In this document: one piece after another, positions 8,687 to 17,729 of the stretch | How the letters are laid out: every line of letters starts with the position of its first letter | How positions within the stretch are numbered: the first letter of the stretch is position 1 | NCBI RefSeq assembly: GCF_014138265.1 | Contig: NZ_JACGXL010000003.1 | Coordinates: 62,001-126,000, forward strand | From: Dokdonella fugitiva | Lineage (GTDB): Bacteria > Pseudomonadota > Gammaproteobacteria > Xanthomonadales > Rhodanobacteraceae | Length of the DNA: 64,000 nt | Direction of reading: 5' to 3' | Translations under genes and position numbers: made by a program | Notes under the pieces: model-generated | Databases searched by the model: none | What the model was told of the DNA's origin: nothing | Seen by the model: only the letters and a program-made list of their open reading frames with translations

Positions 8687-9381
8687 GCGGGCCTGCTCGC
8701 GCAGGCGAGGTAGTTCACCGCGACGTTCGCGGTGAGCCAGGCGCGGCGCGTGAGCGGGTTGTAGGCGAGCCCGTGCAGGTCGTCGAGCACGAGGCCGTTC
8801 GCGCGCAGTTCGCCCGCGATCTCGCTCGGGCGCAGGAACTGCGCGTACTGGTGCGTGCCGCGCGGCAGCAGGTGCAGCAGGTACTCGGCGCCGAGGATCG
8901 CCGCGCCGAACGCGAACGGCGTGCGGTTGAGCGTGGACAGGAACAGCGTGCCGCCCGGCTTGAGCAGGGTCGCACAGGCGCGGATCACGCTGGCCGGATC
9001 GGGCACGTGCTCGAGCATCTCCATGCACGTGACGACGTCGAACGCGCCCGGCATGTCCGCGGCGAGCGCCTCGACCGCGACCTCGCGGTAGTCGACCTTC
9101 ACCCCGCTTTCGTGCAAGTGCAGGCGCGCGACGTCGAGCACGGCGGGCGCGAGATCGATCGCGGTGACGTTGGCGCCCGCGCGCGCGAGCGCCTCGCTGA
9201 GCAGGCCGCCGCCGCAACCGACGTCGAGCGCGCGCGCGCCGTCGAGCGCGACGCGCTCGGCGACGTAGGCGAAGCGCACCGGGTTGAGGTCGTGCAGCGG
9301 TCGCGATTCGCCGTCCGGATCCCACCAGCGCGCGGCGAGGCGGTCGAACTTCGCGGTTTCGGCGGCGTTGACGTTCGTCAT
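8683..9381 (-). CDS. ubiG: Ubiquinone biosynthesis O-methyltransferase
   Basis: UbiG performs both O-methylations in ubiquinone synthesis using S-adenosylmethionine. The SAM-binding motif LDVGCGGGLLSEALA is clear, followed by AIDLAP, VTCMEMLEHVPDP and LFLSTLNRT, all typical of UbiG. The start is ATG at 9381, preceded by AAGGAG at eight bases; the GTG nine bases earlier lacks such a site. That gives 232 residues, the family's normal length. Loop residues FDRLAARWWDPDGE near the N-terminus are also diagnostic. The SAH it releases links it loosely to the deaminase encoded upstream in the same direction. Confidence 0.95.
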   Translation of the reverse strand: MTNVNAAETAKFDRLAARWWDPDGESRPLHDLNPVRFAYVAERVALDGARALDVGCGGGLLSEALARAGANVTAIDLAPAVLDVARLHLHESGVKVDYREVAVEALAADMPGAFDVVTCMEMLEHVPDPASVIRACATLLKPGGTLFLSTLNRTPFAFGAAILGAEYLLHLLPRGTHQYAQFLRPSEIAGELRANGLVLDDLHGLAYNPLTRRAWLTANVAVNYLACASRPA

Positions 9382-9386
9382 ACCGC

Positions 9387-9923
9387 TCACTCCTTCGGCT
9401 CGGACATACCCGCAAGGTAGCCGCCGGTTTGCGTCGAATAGCTCGTCCAGCGGTCAGTCGAGAGCGAATCGTCGATGCGCTTGGCGAGTTTGGTGAGGGC
9501 CTCAATGTCGGCTTGCACGCGCTTGCCTTCGCAGCCTAGATCGACGCGGACTTGTTTGTTCGCGGTCGCGGAATGCAGTGCGATCATGAAGTGCGAATGG
9601 TCCGTCCAGCGCGCTTCGCAGCCGTCGCTCTCGTTCTGGTAGCTGTCCTGATACGACGTCAAAGCACTCAGCGACCGGATGAGCTCCGCGTAGTCCGCCG
9701 CATCAATTTTCGCAGTACGCACGCCGAGCGCACCCGTATTGGACTCGCCCATGTACGTGATGTGCCCGTCGCCATCGACCGTAACCGAATAGGCTGGGCA
9801 CGGGCCGAGACACGCGTAGCGCATGAGTGCGATCGCCGGTCCGTCAGTTATTGCGGGCTGCTTCGCGCCATGTGCGAAACCGATGGGAGCCAGCAATGCG
9901 ACGATGAATCCAGCTCCCTTCAT
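9387..9923 (-). CDS. Exported DUF6438-domain protein
   Basis: A 178-residue protein with an N-terminal signal peptide (MKGAGFIVALLAPIGFAHG) followed by a DUF6438-type domain: YACLGPCPAYSVTVDGDGHI, then a strand-rich stretch with YMGESNTGALGVRTAKI. The function of this domain is unknown. Cysteines at the GPCP and DLGCEG positions may form disulfides in the periplasm. The gene sits between the deaminase and ubiG, only 25 bases after the former. Its base composition is visibly less GC-rich than its neighbours. In many relatives mtaD and ubiG are adjacent, so this looks like an insertion into a conserved operon (from general knowledge, not checked). Confidence 0.75.
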   Translation of the reverse strand: MKGAGFIVALLAPIGFAHGAKQPAITDGPAIALMRYACLGPCPAYSVTVDGDGHITYMGESNTGALGVRTAKIDAADYAELIRSLSALTSYQDSYQNESDGCEARWTDHSHFMIALHSATANKQVRVDLGCEGKRVQADIEALTKLAKRIDDSLSTDRWTSYSTQTGGYLAGMSEPKE

Positions 9924-9948
9924 TGCACCGCCCTCGCACAAAGGAATT

Positions 9949-11268
9949 TCATGCCGCGCCCGCAATTCGCTCACGCCAGCGCCGCGCCTTCTCGCGCACC
10001 TCGCCGAGGTCGACGTCGGGCAGCACGCGATCGCGCAGCTTGCGCGCACCCGCGATCCAGACGTCGCTGACCTGCTGGCGGCCGGTCACGTAGACGAGTT
10101 GCGAGACGACGTTGTAGAGCGGCTGCGTCTCGATGTCGTCGAGGCGCACCGCGGCGAGGTCGGCCTGCTTGCCGGCCTCGATGCTGCCGACGCGTTCGCT
10201 CCAACCGAGCGCGAACGCGCCGCCGAGCGTCGCCGCGCGCAGCGCGCTCGCGGCATCGAGTGCACTCGCGTCCTCGGCGACGGCCTTGGCGAGCAGCGCC
10301 GCCGTGCGCATTTCGCCGAACATGTCGAGGTCGTTGTTGCTCGCGCAACCGTCGGTGCCGATCGCGAGCTTGACGCCCGCGCGGCGGAGCTTTTCGGCCG
10401 GGCAGAAGCCCGAGGCGAGCTTGAGGTTCGATTCGGGACAGTGCACGACCGCGACGCCCGCCTCCGCGCACGCGGCGATCTCGGCGTCGGTGAGCTGGGT
10501 CATGTGCACGGCGATGAGATGGTCGTTGACGATGCCGAGCGACTGCATGCGCGCGAACGGGCGCGCGCCACGCTCGCGCTTGGCGTCCTCGACCTCGTGC
10601 GCGGTCTCGTGCAGGTGCAGGTGCACCGGCAGGTCGAGCTGGTCGGAGAGCAGGCGGATGCGCTCGAAGCTCTCGTCGGACACGGTGTACGGCGCGTGCG
10701 GCGCGAAGCTCGTGCCGAGCAGCGGCTCGCCGCGGAATTCGTCGTGCACGGCGAGGCCGCGGTCGAAGTATTCGTCGCGCGTCGCCGCCCATGCGCTCGG
10801 GAACTCGATGATCGGCAGGCCGACCATCGCGCGGAAGCCGAGGCGGCGGTAGGTGGCCGCCTGCACGTCGGGGAAGAAGTAGTTCTCGCTGCAGCAGGTG
10901 GTACCGCCGCGCAGCATCTCGGCGACCGCGAGCTCGATGCCGTCGCGCACGAACTCGGGCCCGATCGCCTTCGCCTCGGCCGGCCAGATGTGCTCCTGCA
11001 GCCAGCGCATCAGCGGCAGGTCGTCGGCGAGCCCGCGCATGAGCGTCATCGGGTTGTGCGTATGCGCGTTGACGAGGCCGGGGATGAGCGCATGCTCGTC
11101 GAGCACGACGCGCTCGCGCGGCACGTAGCGCGCGCGTGCGTCGGCGACCGGCAGCAACGCGACGATGCGCCCGCCGTCGACCGCGACCGCATGGTGCTCG
11201 AACACGACGCCGTGCGGCTCGACCGGGACGACCCAGCGGGCTTCGATGAGGAGATCGATGGGTTGCAT
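9949..11268 (-). CDS. mtaD: TRZ/ATZ-family amidohydrolase (probable MTA/SAH deaminase)
   Basis: A 439-residue metal-dependent deaminase of the amidohydrolase superfamily. Related enzymes deaminate 5'-methylthioadenosine or S-adenosylhomocysteine to the inosine forms. Metal ligands are seen in VNAHTHNPMTLMRG (His69, His71), HLHLHETAHEVE, IAVHMTQL and the Asp of GTDGCASNNDLDMF. The start ATG at 11268 follows a gap rich in hairpins. Operon placement with SAM-using UbiG, and presence of mtnA in this window, both fit a role in SAM-product salvage. Substrate choice between MTA, SAH and other purines cannot be settled by sequence alone. Confidence 0.85.
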   Translation of the reverse strand: MQPIDLLIEARWVVPVEPHGVVFEHHAVAVDGGRIVALLPVADARARYVPRERVVLDEHALIPGLVNAHTHNPMTLMRGLADDLPLMRWLQEHIWPAEAKAIGPEFVRDGIELAVAEMLRGGTTCCSENYFFPDVQAATYRRLGFRAMVGLPIIEFPSAWAATRDEYFDRGLAVHDEFRGEPLLGTSFAPHAPYTVSDESFERIRLLSDQLDLPVHLHLHETAHEVEDAKRERGARPFARMQSLGIVNDHLIAVHMTQLTDAEIAACAEAGVAVVHCPESNLKLASGFCPAEKLRRAGVKLAIGTDGCASNNDLDMFGEMRTAALLAKAVAEDASALDAASALRAATLGGAFALGWSERVGSIEAGKQADLAAVRLDDIETQPLYNVVSQLVYVTGRQQVSDVWIAGARKLRDRVLPDVDLGEVREKARRWRERIAGAA

Positions 11269-11394
11269 GACGGCCCTTGCATCGCGAGAGGGTTGGGTCG
11301 GCCGCTGGCGCGGCCTCGTGAGGTCGCCCGTCCTGCGGACTCGCTCGCCAGATGCGCTGCCGTTCTCACGAGGCGCGCAGCGCCGTCCTCACGA

Positions 11395-11449
11395 GTCCGT
11401 CCACGCTGCGGACGGACGCCCTCCCGTCCAGCCGCGAGCGGCTGGACGG
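11395..11449. repeat. Two adjacent intergenic hairpins between mtaD and efp
   Basis: Two perfect inverted repeats follow each other: GTCCGTCC (11395-11402) with GGACGGAC (11410-11417), and a 12-bp stem at 11424-11435 with 11438-11449. There is no T-run after the latter on either strand, so a simple intrinsic terminator is doubtful. Copies of CTCACGAG also recur in this gap. Confidence 0.6.
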
Positions 11450-11456
11450 TCCTGCT

Positions 11457-12023
11457 TCACTTCACGCGCGACATGTATTCGCCGGTGCGCGTGTCGACCT
11501 TGATCTTCTCGCCCTGGCCGACGAACAGCGGCACGCGCACGACCGCGCCGGTCTCGAGCGTGGCCGGCTTGCCGCCGCCGCCCGAGGTGTCGCCGCGCAC
11601 GCCCGGATCGGTCTCGGTGATCTCGAGCTCGACGAACACCGGCGGCGTCACCGTCAGCGGCGCGCCATTCCACAGCGTGACGATGCACACCTCGTTGCCC
11701 TTGAGCCACTTCGCCGCGTCGGCGACCGCGCTCTTGTCGGCGGCGATCTGCTCGTGCGTGTCCGGATGCATGAAGTGCCAGAACTCGCCGTCGGCGTAGA
11801 GGAACTCCATGTCGGTATCCATCACGTCGGCGGCCTCGACCGAGTCGGTCGACTTCATCGTCATTTCGACGGTGCGGCCGGTCTTGAGGTTGCGGTACTT
11901 CACGCGCGTGAACGCCTGGCCCTTGCCCGGCTTCACGTACTCGGTGTCGACGATCGTGCACGGATAGCCGTCGACGATGATCTTCTGGCCGTTCTTGACG
12001 TCGTTCATGCCATAGCTGGCCAT
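11457..12023 (-). CDS. efp: Translation elongation factor P
   Basis: EF-P binds between the P and E sites and relieves ribosomes stalled on polyproline. The 188 residues match the family. The N-terminal KOW-like domain carries the modification loop [10 protein letters not shown] with Lys34 in the position that receives beta-lysine. The C-terminal OB domains end in [16 protein letters not shown], the canonical EF-P signature. An AGGAG ribosome site lies before the ATG. It is transcribed away from epmB, whose product makes the beta-lysine used for this Lys. That pairing argues for the lysylation route rather than rhamnosylation. EpmA is not in the window. Confidence 0.97.
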   Translation of the reverse strand: MASYGMNDVKNGQKIIVDGYPCTIVDTEYVKPGKGQAFTRVKYRNLKTGRTVEMTMKSTDSVEAADVMDTDMEFLYADGEFWHFMHPDTHEQIAADKSAVADAAKWLKGNEVCIVTLWNGAPLTVTPPVFVELEITETDPGVRGDTSGGGGKPATLETGAVVRVPLFVGQGEKIKVDTRTGEYMSRVK

Positions 12024-12172
12024 GGGTCACTCCTGCTGGATGTTGTCGGGGGCGCCCGGGCCGGCGAACGCGGGGCCGGGTGGACTCCGGACGCGATCGT
12101 CGGCAAGGGCGTTCGGCAAAACCGGCTACAATGGACGGTTCCTGCGACCGAACGCATCGGACGTATCCGCCC

Positions 12173-13177
12173 ATGATACCTGCTAACCGGCTGCCGGCGC
12201 AGCCTGTGCGCTGGCAGCAGCTCTGGCGCGAGTCCGTCACCGACCCGCGCGAACTGCTCGCCCTGCTCGGCCTCGCCGAGCGGGCCGGCGAGCTGCTGCC
12301 CGCGGCCGATACCGGCTTCGCGCTGCGCGTGCCGCGCGGCTTCGTCGCGCGCATGCGCCACGGCGACGCCGACGACCCGCTGCTGCGCCAGGTGCTGCCG
12401 CAGGCGGCCGAGCTCGGCGAGGTACCCGGCTTCACGCGCGACGCGGTCGGCGACCTCGCCGCGCGCAGCGCGAACGGCGTGTTGCACAAGTACGAAGGGC
12501 GCGCGCTGCTCGTCGCGACCGGCTCGTGCGCGGTGCATTGCCGCTACTGCTTCCGCCGCCATTTCCCGTACGCGGACGACACTGCGGCGGCGAACCGCTG
12601 GAGCGAAGCCGTCGGGCACCTGCGTGCGGACCGCTCGATCGGCGAGGTGATCCTGTCCGGCGGCGACCCGCTGTCGTTGTCGACCGGCAAGCTCGCCGAG
12701 CTCGGCGACGCGCTCGCGACGATCCCGCACGTGCGCCGCCTGCGCATCCACACTCGCCTGCCGATCGTGCTGCCGGAGCGCGTCGACACCGATTTTCACC
12801 GTTGGCTCGCGGCGCTGCCACTGCAGCGCGTGGTCGTGCTGCACGCGAACCACCCGGCCGAGATCGACGCCGGCGTCGACGCCGCGTGCGCGCGCCTGCG
12901 CGACGCCGGTGCCACCCTGCTCAACCAGGCCGTGCTGCTGCGCGGGGTCAACGACGACGTCGACGTCCTCGCCGGGCTGTCCGAACGTTCGTTCGCGGCC
13001 GGCGTGCTGCCGTACTACCTGCACCAGCTCGACCGGGTCGCCGGCGCGGCGCATTTCGAGGTCCCGGACGCGCGGGCGCAGGCGCTGGTCGATGCGCTGC
13101 GCCGGCGCCTGCCCGGCTACCTCGTGCCGCGGCTCGTGCGCGAAGTCGCTGGTGAACCGTCCAAGACCCCGTTGTAA
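12173..13177 (+). CDS. epmB: EF-P beta-lysylation protein EpmB (radical SAM lysine 2,3-aminomutase)
   Basis: A 334-residue radical-SAM and PLP enzyme that converts (S)-alpha-lysine to (R)-beta-lysine for EF-P modification. The [4Fe-4S] motif is CAVHCRYC (Cys119, 123, 126). The SAM-contact GGDPL block (ILSGGDPLSLS) follows, then RIHTRLPIVLPERV and the GVNDD stretch typical of KamA/EpmB proteins. At this length it lacks the long C-terminal extension of true KamA, which favours EpmB. The start is ATG at 12173. A TACAAT hexamer at 12127-12132 could be its -10, but no good -35 is seen. Confidence 0.93.
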   Translation: MIPANRLPAQPVRWQQLWRESVTDPRELLALLGLAERAGELLPAADTGFALRVPRGFVARMRHGDADDPLLRQVLPQAAELGEVPGFTRDAVGDLAARSANGVLHKYEGRALLVATGSCAVHCRYCFRRHFPYADDTAAANRWSEAVGHLRADRSIGEVILSGGDPLSLSTGKLAELGDALATIPHVRRLRIHTRLPIVLPERVDTDFHRWLAALPLQRVVVLHANHPAEIDAGVDAACARLRDAGATLLNQAVLLRGVNDDVDVLAGLSERSFAAGVLPYYLHQLDRVAGAAHFEVPDARAQALVDALRRRLPGYLVPRLVREVAGEPSKTPL

Positions 13178-13341
13178 GCCTGTTGCAAGGCCGATGAACG
13201 GCCCATGGAAATGAATAGCCGAATCCGGTAAATAACAACCAGCCGTCCGTGGGCTCGCACCTCCGGAAACTCCGTCGCAACGCGTGCCCCAGGCGCGGAG
13301 CCGGCAGGCCCCACCACCGCCGCACCCGATCCGCCGCCCCG

Positions 13342-15414
13342 ATGACCCGATCCGACAACATCATCAAGCTGCTGCTCGTCGACGACTCGGTCGACGACGC
13401 CGAACAGACCATCAGCATCCTGCGCAACGGCGGCATCGCCGTGCGGCCGGCGCGCGCGAGCAACGAGGCGGAGCTGGAAGCCGCGCTCGAGCAGCAGACG
13501 CCCGACCTCATCATCGCCGACCTCAACTGCAAGGAACTGCCGCTGCAGCGCGTGCACGAGCTCGCCGAACGCGGCGGGCGCGACATCACCCTGATCGCAT
13601 TCGGCCGCGGCGTGACCGAAGCGGCGATCGTCAAGGCGTTCCGCGAAGGCGCGCGCGCGATGATGCTGCGCGACTCGCACGAGCACGTGCAGATGATCGT
13701 GCGGCGCGAGTTCGAGGCGCTGACGATGCGCCGGAGCGTGCGCCGCCTCGAGGCGAGCCTGCGCGAATCCGAACGCCGCTGCGAGGCGCTGCTCGATTCC
13801 TCGCGCGACCCGATCGCCTTCGTGCACGAAGGCATGCACGTGCGCGCGAACAAGGCCTACCTCGAGATGTTCGGCTTCGACGAGTTCGAGGACGTCGAGG
13901 GCATGTCGATCCTCGACATGATCGCGTCGCAGGACGCCGACGACTTCAAGTCGCTGCTCAAGCGCCTTTCCAAGGGCGAGAAGCCGCCGCAGCGCCTCAA
14001 CCTTAAGGCGCAGCGTTCGGACGGATCGACGTTCGACGCGACGATGGAGTTCACCGAGGCGAGCTACGAGGGCGAGCCCTGCCAGCAGATCACGTTCCGC
14101 CTGCAGACGGTGGATCCGAACCTGACGCAGGAACTCGAGGCGATGCGCCAGAAGGACCTCGTCACGGACCTGTACAACCGCCAGTACCTGATGACCCAGC
14201 TCGAGGAAGCGGTCGCGCGCGCGGCCAACGGCAAGACCGACCAGGCACTGCTGCTGCTCGAGCCCGACAACTTCAAGCAGGTGCTCGACACGGTCGGGCT
14301 CGGCAACGCCGACGTGCTGCTCGGCGACATGGCGACGATGCTGCGCCGGCACGCCGGCGAAGACCTCGTCGCCGGGCGCGTGTCCGAGCACACCTTCGGC
14401 CTGCTGCTGCCCGCGCACGACGTCGACGCGACGCGCAAGCTCGGCGAGAAGCTGCGCAACGCGTTCGGCGAGAAGATCTTCGAGGTCGGCAAGCAGTCGA
14501 TCAGCCTGACCATGAGCATCGGCGGCGCGCTGCTCGGCGAGAAGAACGCGAACGCGTCCGCGGTCATGAACAGCGCCATGACCGCGCTGCGCTCGTCGCA
14601 GAACGAAGGCGGCAACCGCCTCAACGTGATCGATCCGTCCGAGCAGGACAAGGCCGCGGTCGAGAGCACGCGCCGCTGGCTCGAGGCGATCGACCACGCG
14701 CTCGCGCACAATGGCTTCGTGCTGTACTACCAGCCGATCATCAGCCTGCACGGTGCCGAAGGCGACTACTACGAGATCCTGCTGCGCATGGCCGGCCCGA
14801 AAGGCGAGATCCCGCCGGCGCAGTTCCTGCCGATCGCCGAGCGCAACGGCCGCATGCCGGCGATCGACCGCTGGGTCATCGCGAACGCGATCCGCGCGAT
14901 CGCCGAACGCGAGCGCTCGGGCCACAAGACCACGTTCTTCGTGAAGCTGACGCCGCAGTCGCTCGAAGACCAGACCCTGCTGCCGTGGGTCGCGCAGCAG
15001 CTCAAGACCGCGCGCCAGCGCGGCGACTCGCTCGTGTTCGAGATGCCCGAGAGCAAGGTCGTGACGAGCCTCAAGCCGGCGCGCGCGTTCGCCAAGGGAC
15101 TCGAGCAGATCCACTGCGGCTTCGCGCTCGAACAGTTCGGCTCCGGCCTCAACTCGTTCCAGCTGCTCAAGCACATCCCGGTCAACTACCTGAAGATCGA
15201 CCGCAACTTCATGGCGGAGCTGCCCAAGCACAAGGAAAACCAGGAGAAGATCAAGGAGATCTGCGACCAGGCGCACCACGCGGGCAAGCTCACGGTCGCC
15301 GAGTTCGTCGAAGACGCGGCGAGCATGTCGATCCTGTTCAGCTGCGGCGTCAACTTCGTGCAGGGCAATTTCCTACAGGAACCGGAGAAGATCCTCAGCC
15401 ACGCCGCGGCGTGA
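13342..15414 (+). CDS. fimX: FimX-type protein: REC-PAS-GGDEF-EAL with degenerate catalytic motifs
   Basis: A 690-residue cytosolic protein with four domains in the FimX order: response-regulator receiver (about 8-125, Asp14/15 and Asp60), PAS (about 150-255), GGDEF-like (about 262-425) and EAL-like (about 440-690). The GGDEF signature is replaced by VSEHTF and the EAL motif by EIL (YYEILLRM). DDFGTG is replaced by EQFGSG. Known FimX proteins use such a degenerate EAL domain as a high-affinity c-di-GMP receptor controlling type IV pilus assembly and twitching. Length and architecture match closely. The start is ATG at 13342, just before the NIIKLLLVDD strand. Type IV pilus genes lie at the end of this window. 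Confidence 0.9.
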   Translation: MTRSDNIIKLLLVDDSVDDAEQTISILRNGGIAVRPARASNEAELEAALEQQTPDLIIADLNCKELPLQRVHELAERGGRDITLIAFGRGVTEAAIVKAFREGARAMMLRDSHEHVQMIVRREFEALTMRRSVRRLEASLRESERRCEALLDSSRDPIAFVHEGMHVRANKAYLEMFGFDEFEDVEGMSILDMIASQDADDFKSLLKRLSKGEKPPQRLNLKAQRSDGSTFDATMEFTEASYEGEPCQQITFRLQTVDPNLTQELEAMRQKDLVTDLYNRQYLMTQLEEAVARAANGKTDQALLLLEPDNFKQVLDTVGLGNADVLLGDMATMLRRHAGEDLVAGRVSEHTFGLLLPAHDVDATRKLGEKLRNAFGEKIFEVGKQSISLTMSIGGALLGEKNANASAVMNSAMTALRSSQNEGGNRLNVIDPSEQDKAAVESTRRWLEAIDHALAHNGFVLYYQPIISLHGAEGDYYEILLRMAGPKGEIPPAQFLPIAERNGRMPAIDRWVIANAIRAIAERERSGHKTTFFVKLTPQSLEDQTLLPWVAQQLKTARQRGDSLVFEMPESKVVTSLKPARAFAKGLEQIHCGFALEQFGSGLNSFQLLKHIPVNYLKIDRNFMAELPKHKENQEKIKEICDQAHHAGKLTVAEFVEDAASMSILFSCGVNFVQGNFLQEPEKILSHAAA

Positions 15415-15434
15415 CGCCCCGCCGTGTCGCGAGC

Positions 15435-15462
15435 AAAAAGGCCCGGGATTCCGGGCCTTTTT
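15435..15462. terminator. Bidirectional intrinsic terminator between fimX and htpX
   Basis: A perfect 12-bp GC-rich stem with loop GATT is flanked by AAAAA on the left and TTTTT on the right. It sits 21 bases after the fimX stop, and htpX converges from the other side, so it can serve both strands. Confidence 0.9.
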
Positions 15463-15577
15463 CGTTCCCGCAGCGATCGTCGACGGCTGCGTTCGCGGCA
15501 GCTTCGGCCGCGATGCGTTTCGATGACGCAGCCACCGGAGCAAGGCATCGCGGCTGAGCCGCTCCCGCTGCGTCCGA

Positions 15578-16459
15578 TCAGGCGGCCGCGCGCAGGGCCG
15601 CGACGCGCTCGGCGATCGGCGGATGGCTCATGAACAGGCGCGCGATGCCGCCTTCGCCGGAGATGCCGAACGCCTGGATCGCCTTCGGCAGGGTCGACTC
15701 GCCGTGGTTGGCGTCGAGGCGCTCGAGCGCGGAGATCATCGCGCCACGGCCGGCAAGGCGAGCGCCGCCGGCGTCGGCACGGAACTCGCGCCAGCGCGAG
15801 AACGCCATCACGATCAGCGACGCGAGCAGGCCGAGCACGAGCTGCAGCACCATCACGATCGCGAAGTAGGCGAAGCCGCCGCCACCGCCGTCGCGGTTGC
15901 CGCTGATCGCGCGGTCGACCAGCGTGCCGATCACGCGCGCGAGGAAGATCACGAAGGTGTTGAGCACGCCCTGCAGCAGCGCCATCGTCACCATGTCGCC
16001 ATTGGCGATGTGGGTGATCTCGTGGCCGAGCACGGCGTCGACCTGCTCGCGGTCCATGCTCTGCAACAGGCCGGTGCTCACCGCGACGAGCGAGCTGTTC
16101 TTCGACATGCCGGTCGCGAACGCGTTCATCTCGGGGCCGTCGTAGATCGCGACTTCAGGCATGCCGATGCCCGCCTTCTGCGCGTGCGAGCGCACCGTGT
16201 CGAGCAGCCACTGCTCGCTCGGGTTGCGCGGCTGGGTGATCACCTGCGCGCCGACGGACATCTTCGCCATCCACTTCGACATCGCGAGCGAGATGAACGA
16301 ACCGCCCATGCCCATCACCGCAGCCATGATCAGCAGGCCCGACAGGTTGAGGCCGCCGCGGCGGTAGGCGTAGACGTCGAGCCCGGTCAGCTTCACGACG
16401 ATGGTCAACAGCGCCATCACCGCCAGGTTGGTCAGGACAAACAGTACGATGCGCAGCAT
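15578..16459 (-). CDS. htpX: Membrane zinc metalloprotease HtpX
   Basis: An inner-membrane M48-family protease that degrades misfolded membrane proteins, often under heat or envelope stress. The 293 residues hold two N-terminal transmembrane segments, then the zinc motif HEITH at 146-150, two further membrane segments (about 158-170 and 192-218), and the third zinc ligand Glu in [10 protein letters not shown] (about 225). The end [13 protein letters not shown] is typical. The ATG at 16459 is used. It converges with fimX across a shared terminator. No heat-shock promoter was recognised upstream. Confidence 0.95.
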   Translation of the reverse strand: MLRIVLFVLTNLAVMALLTIVVKLTGLDVYAYRRGGLNLSGLLIMAAVMGMGGSFISLAMSKWMAKMSVGAQVITQPRNPSEQWLLDTVRSHAQKAGIGMPEVAIYDGPEMNAFATGMSKNSSLVAVSTGLLQSMDREQVDAVLGHEITHIANGDMVTMALLQGVLNTFVIFLARVIGTLVDRAISGNRDGGGGGFAYFAIVMVLQLVLGLLASLIVMAFSRWREFRADAGGARLAGRGAMISALERLDANHGESTLPKAIQAFGISGEGGIARLFMSHPPIAERVAALRAAA

Positions 16460-16738
16460 GGCCTTCCTCGATGTCGACTACGGTCGGGTTCCGCATCGGC
16501 CCCGCATGGGGGCGCCGATCGCGTTGTTGCTCAACTGGACGGCGGCGTTCCGCGCCGCTGTCCGGCCTGGCGTTCCCGGCGTGCGCCGGAAGGCGCTTGC
16601 ACCGATCCGCCGCTCGCGCGCCGGATCGCGGGCGGCACGTCCGGGTGCCACGGGAACGCCGGGATCCTTCGAAATTCCCAGATGGGGGCGCCCGCCGCGT
16701 TTGGAAGCCTATCGCTTTCGCCGCGCATCCGGGAGTCC

Positions 16739-17659
16739 GTGTTGGACCGCGAAACACGCGACGGGTTCGCCGTGACGGCGGCGCGCGGCCGCTTCGCGCC
16801 GTCGCCGACCGGGCGCCTGCACTTCGGCTCGCTCGTCGCCGCGCTAGGCAGCTGGCTGTTCGCGCGTTCGGCGGGCGCATCGTGGATCGTGCGCATGGAA
16901 GACCTCGACCGCGAACGCGAAGTCGCCGGCGCGGCCGCGGGCATCCTCGCCGCGCTCGACGCGTTCGGCCTCGCCGGCGACGAGCCGGTCGTGGCGCAGA
17001 GCGCTCGCACGCCGCTCTACGCCGCGGCGCTCGCCCGCCTCGAGCGCGACGGCCACGCCTACCGATGCTGGTGCAGCCGCACCGACCTCGAGCCGTTCGG
17101 CGGCATCCATCCGCCCGCATGCGTCGCGCCCGCGCGCGACCGCTCGCCCGCCTGGCGCCTCCACGTCGGCTCGGCACGGATCGGCTTCGACGACCGCGTG
17201 CAGGGCGCGCAGCACCAGGACCTCGCGCACGAGGTCGGCGACTTCGTGATCTGGCGCGCCGACGGCGCCTGCGCCTATCAGCTCGCGGTCGTCGTCGACG
17301 ACGCCGCGCAGGGCATCGGCGAAGTCGTGCGCGGCGCCGACCTGCTCGACTCGACGCCGCGACAGATCCTGCTGCAGCGCCTGCTCGGATTTCCCCTACC
17401 CACCTACGCGCACCTGCCGCTCGCCCTCGGCGCCGACGGCCGCAAGCTCAGCAAGCACGAGGCTGCGCTCGCGGTCGACGCGCGCGATCCGCTGCCGGCG
17501 TTGCGCGCGGCGCTGCATTTCCTCGGCCAGCCCGCGTCGACGGAACGCAATGTGCACATGTTATTGTCGCGGGCTTCACGCGAGTTCGATGCGCTGCGGA
17601 TTCCACGCACGGCGACGGCTCCACCCGCGTTTGCGGCAGCGCGCAATGCAACCTCGTGA
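16739..17659 (+). CDS. gluQ: Glutamyl-Q tRNA(Asp) synthetase
   Basis: GluQRS attaches glutamate to the queuosine base at position 34 of tRNA-Asp; it is a GluRS catalytic core without the anticodon-binding domain. The class I motif GRFAPSPTGRLHFGS, VRMEDLD and the KMSKS-like GRKLSKHEAAL are all present. The zinc site residues CWC and a later Cys (PPAC) are also seen. The start is uncertain: GTG at 16739 (used here) and TTG at 16742 share a GGGAG upstream, and an ATG at 16682 would add 19 residues. The usual length favours a start near 16739. A 279-base gap to htpX shows no other gene. Confidence 0.9.
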   Translation: MLDRETRDGFAVTAARGRFAPSPTGRLHFGSLVAALGSWLFARSAGASWIVRMEDLDREREVAGAAAGILAALDAFGLAGDEPVVAQSARTPLYAAALARLERDGHAYRCWCSRTDLEPFGGIHPPACVAPARDRSPAWRLHVGSARIGFDDRVQGAQHQDLAHEVGDFVIWRADGACAYQLAVVVDDAAQGIGEVVRGADLLDSTPRQILLQRLLGFPLPTYAHLPLALGADGRKLSKHEAALAVDARDPLPALRAALHFLGQPASTERNVHMLLSRASREFDALRIPRTATAPPAFAAARNATS

Positions 17660-17729
17660 GGCTCAGGCACAATCGCGACAGGCGCCTCGCGCGCCTCCCG
17701 CTCCACCCTTTCGAAATGGAGTACATGTC

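Noticed and set aside
9924..11456. A SAM or SAH riboswitch near the mtaD gene
   Set aside because: The hairpins before and after the gene are simple palindromes. I could not find the conserved loops of any SAM or SAH riboswitch.
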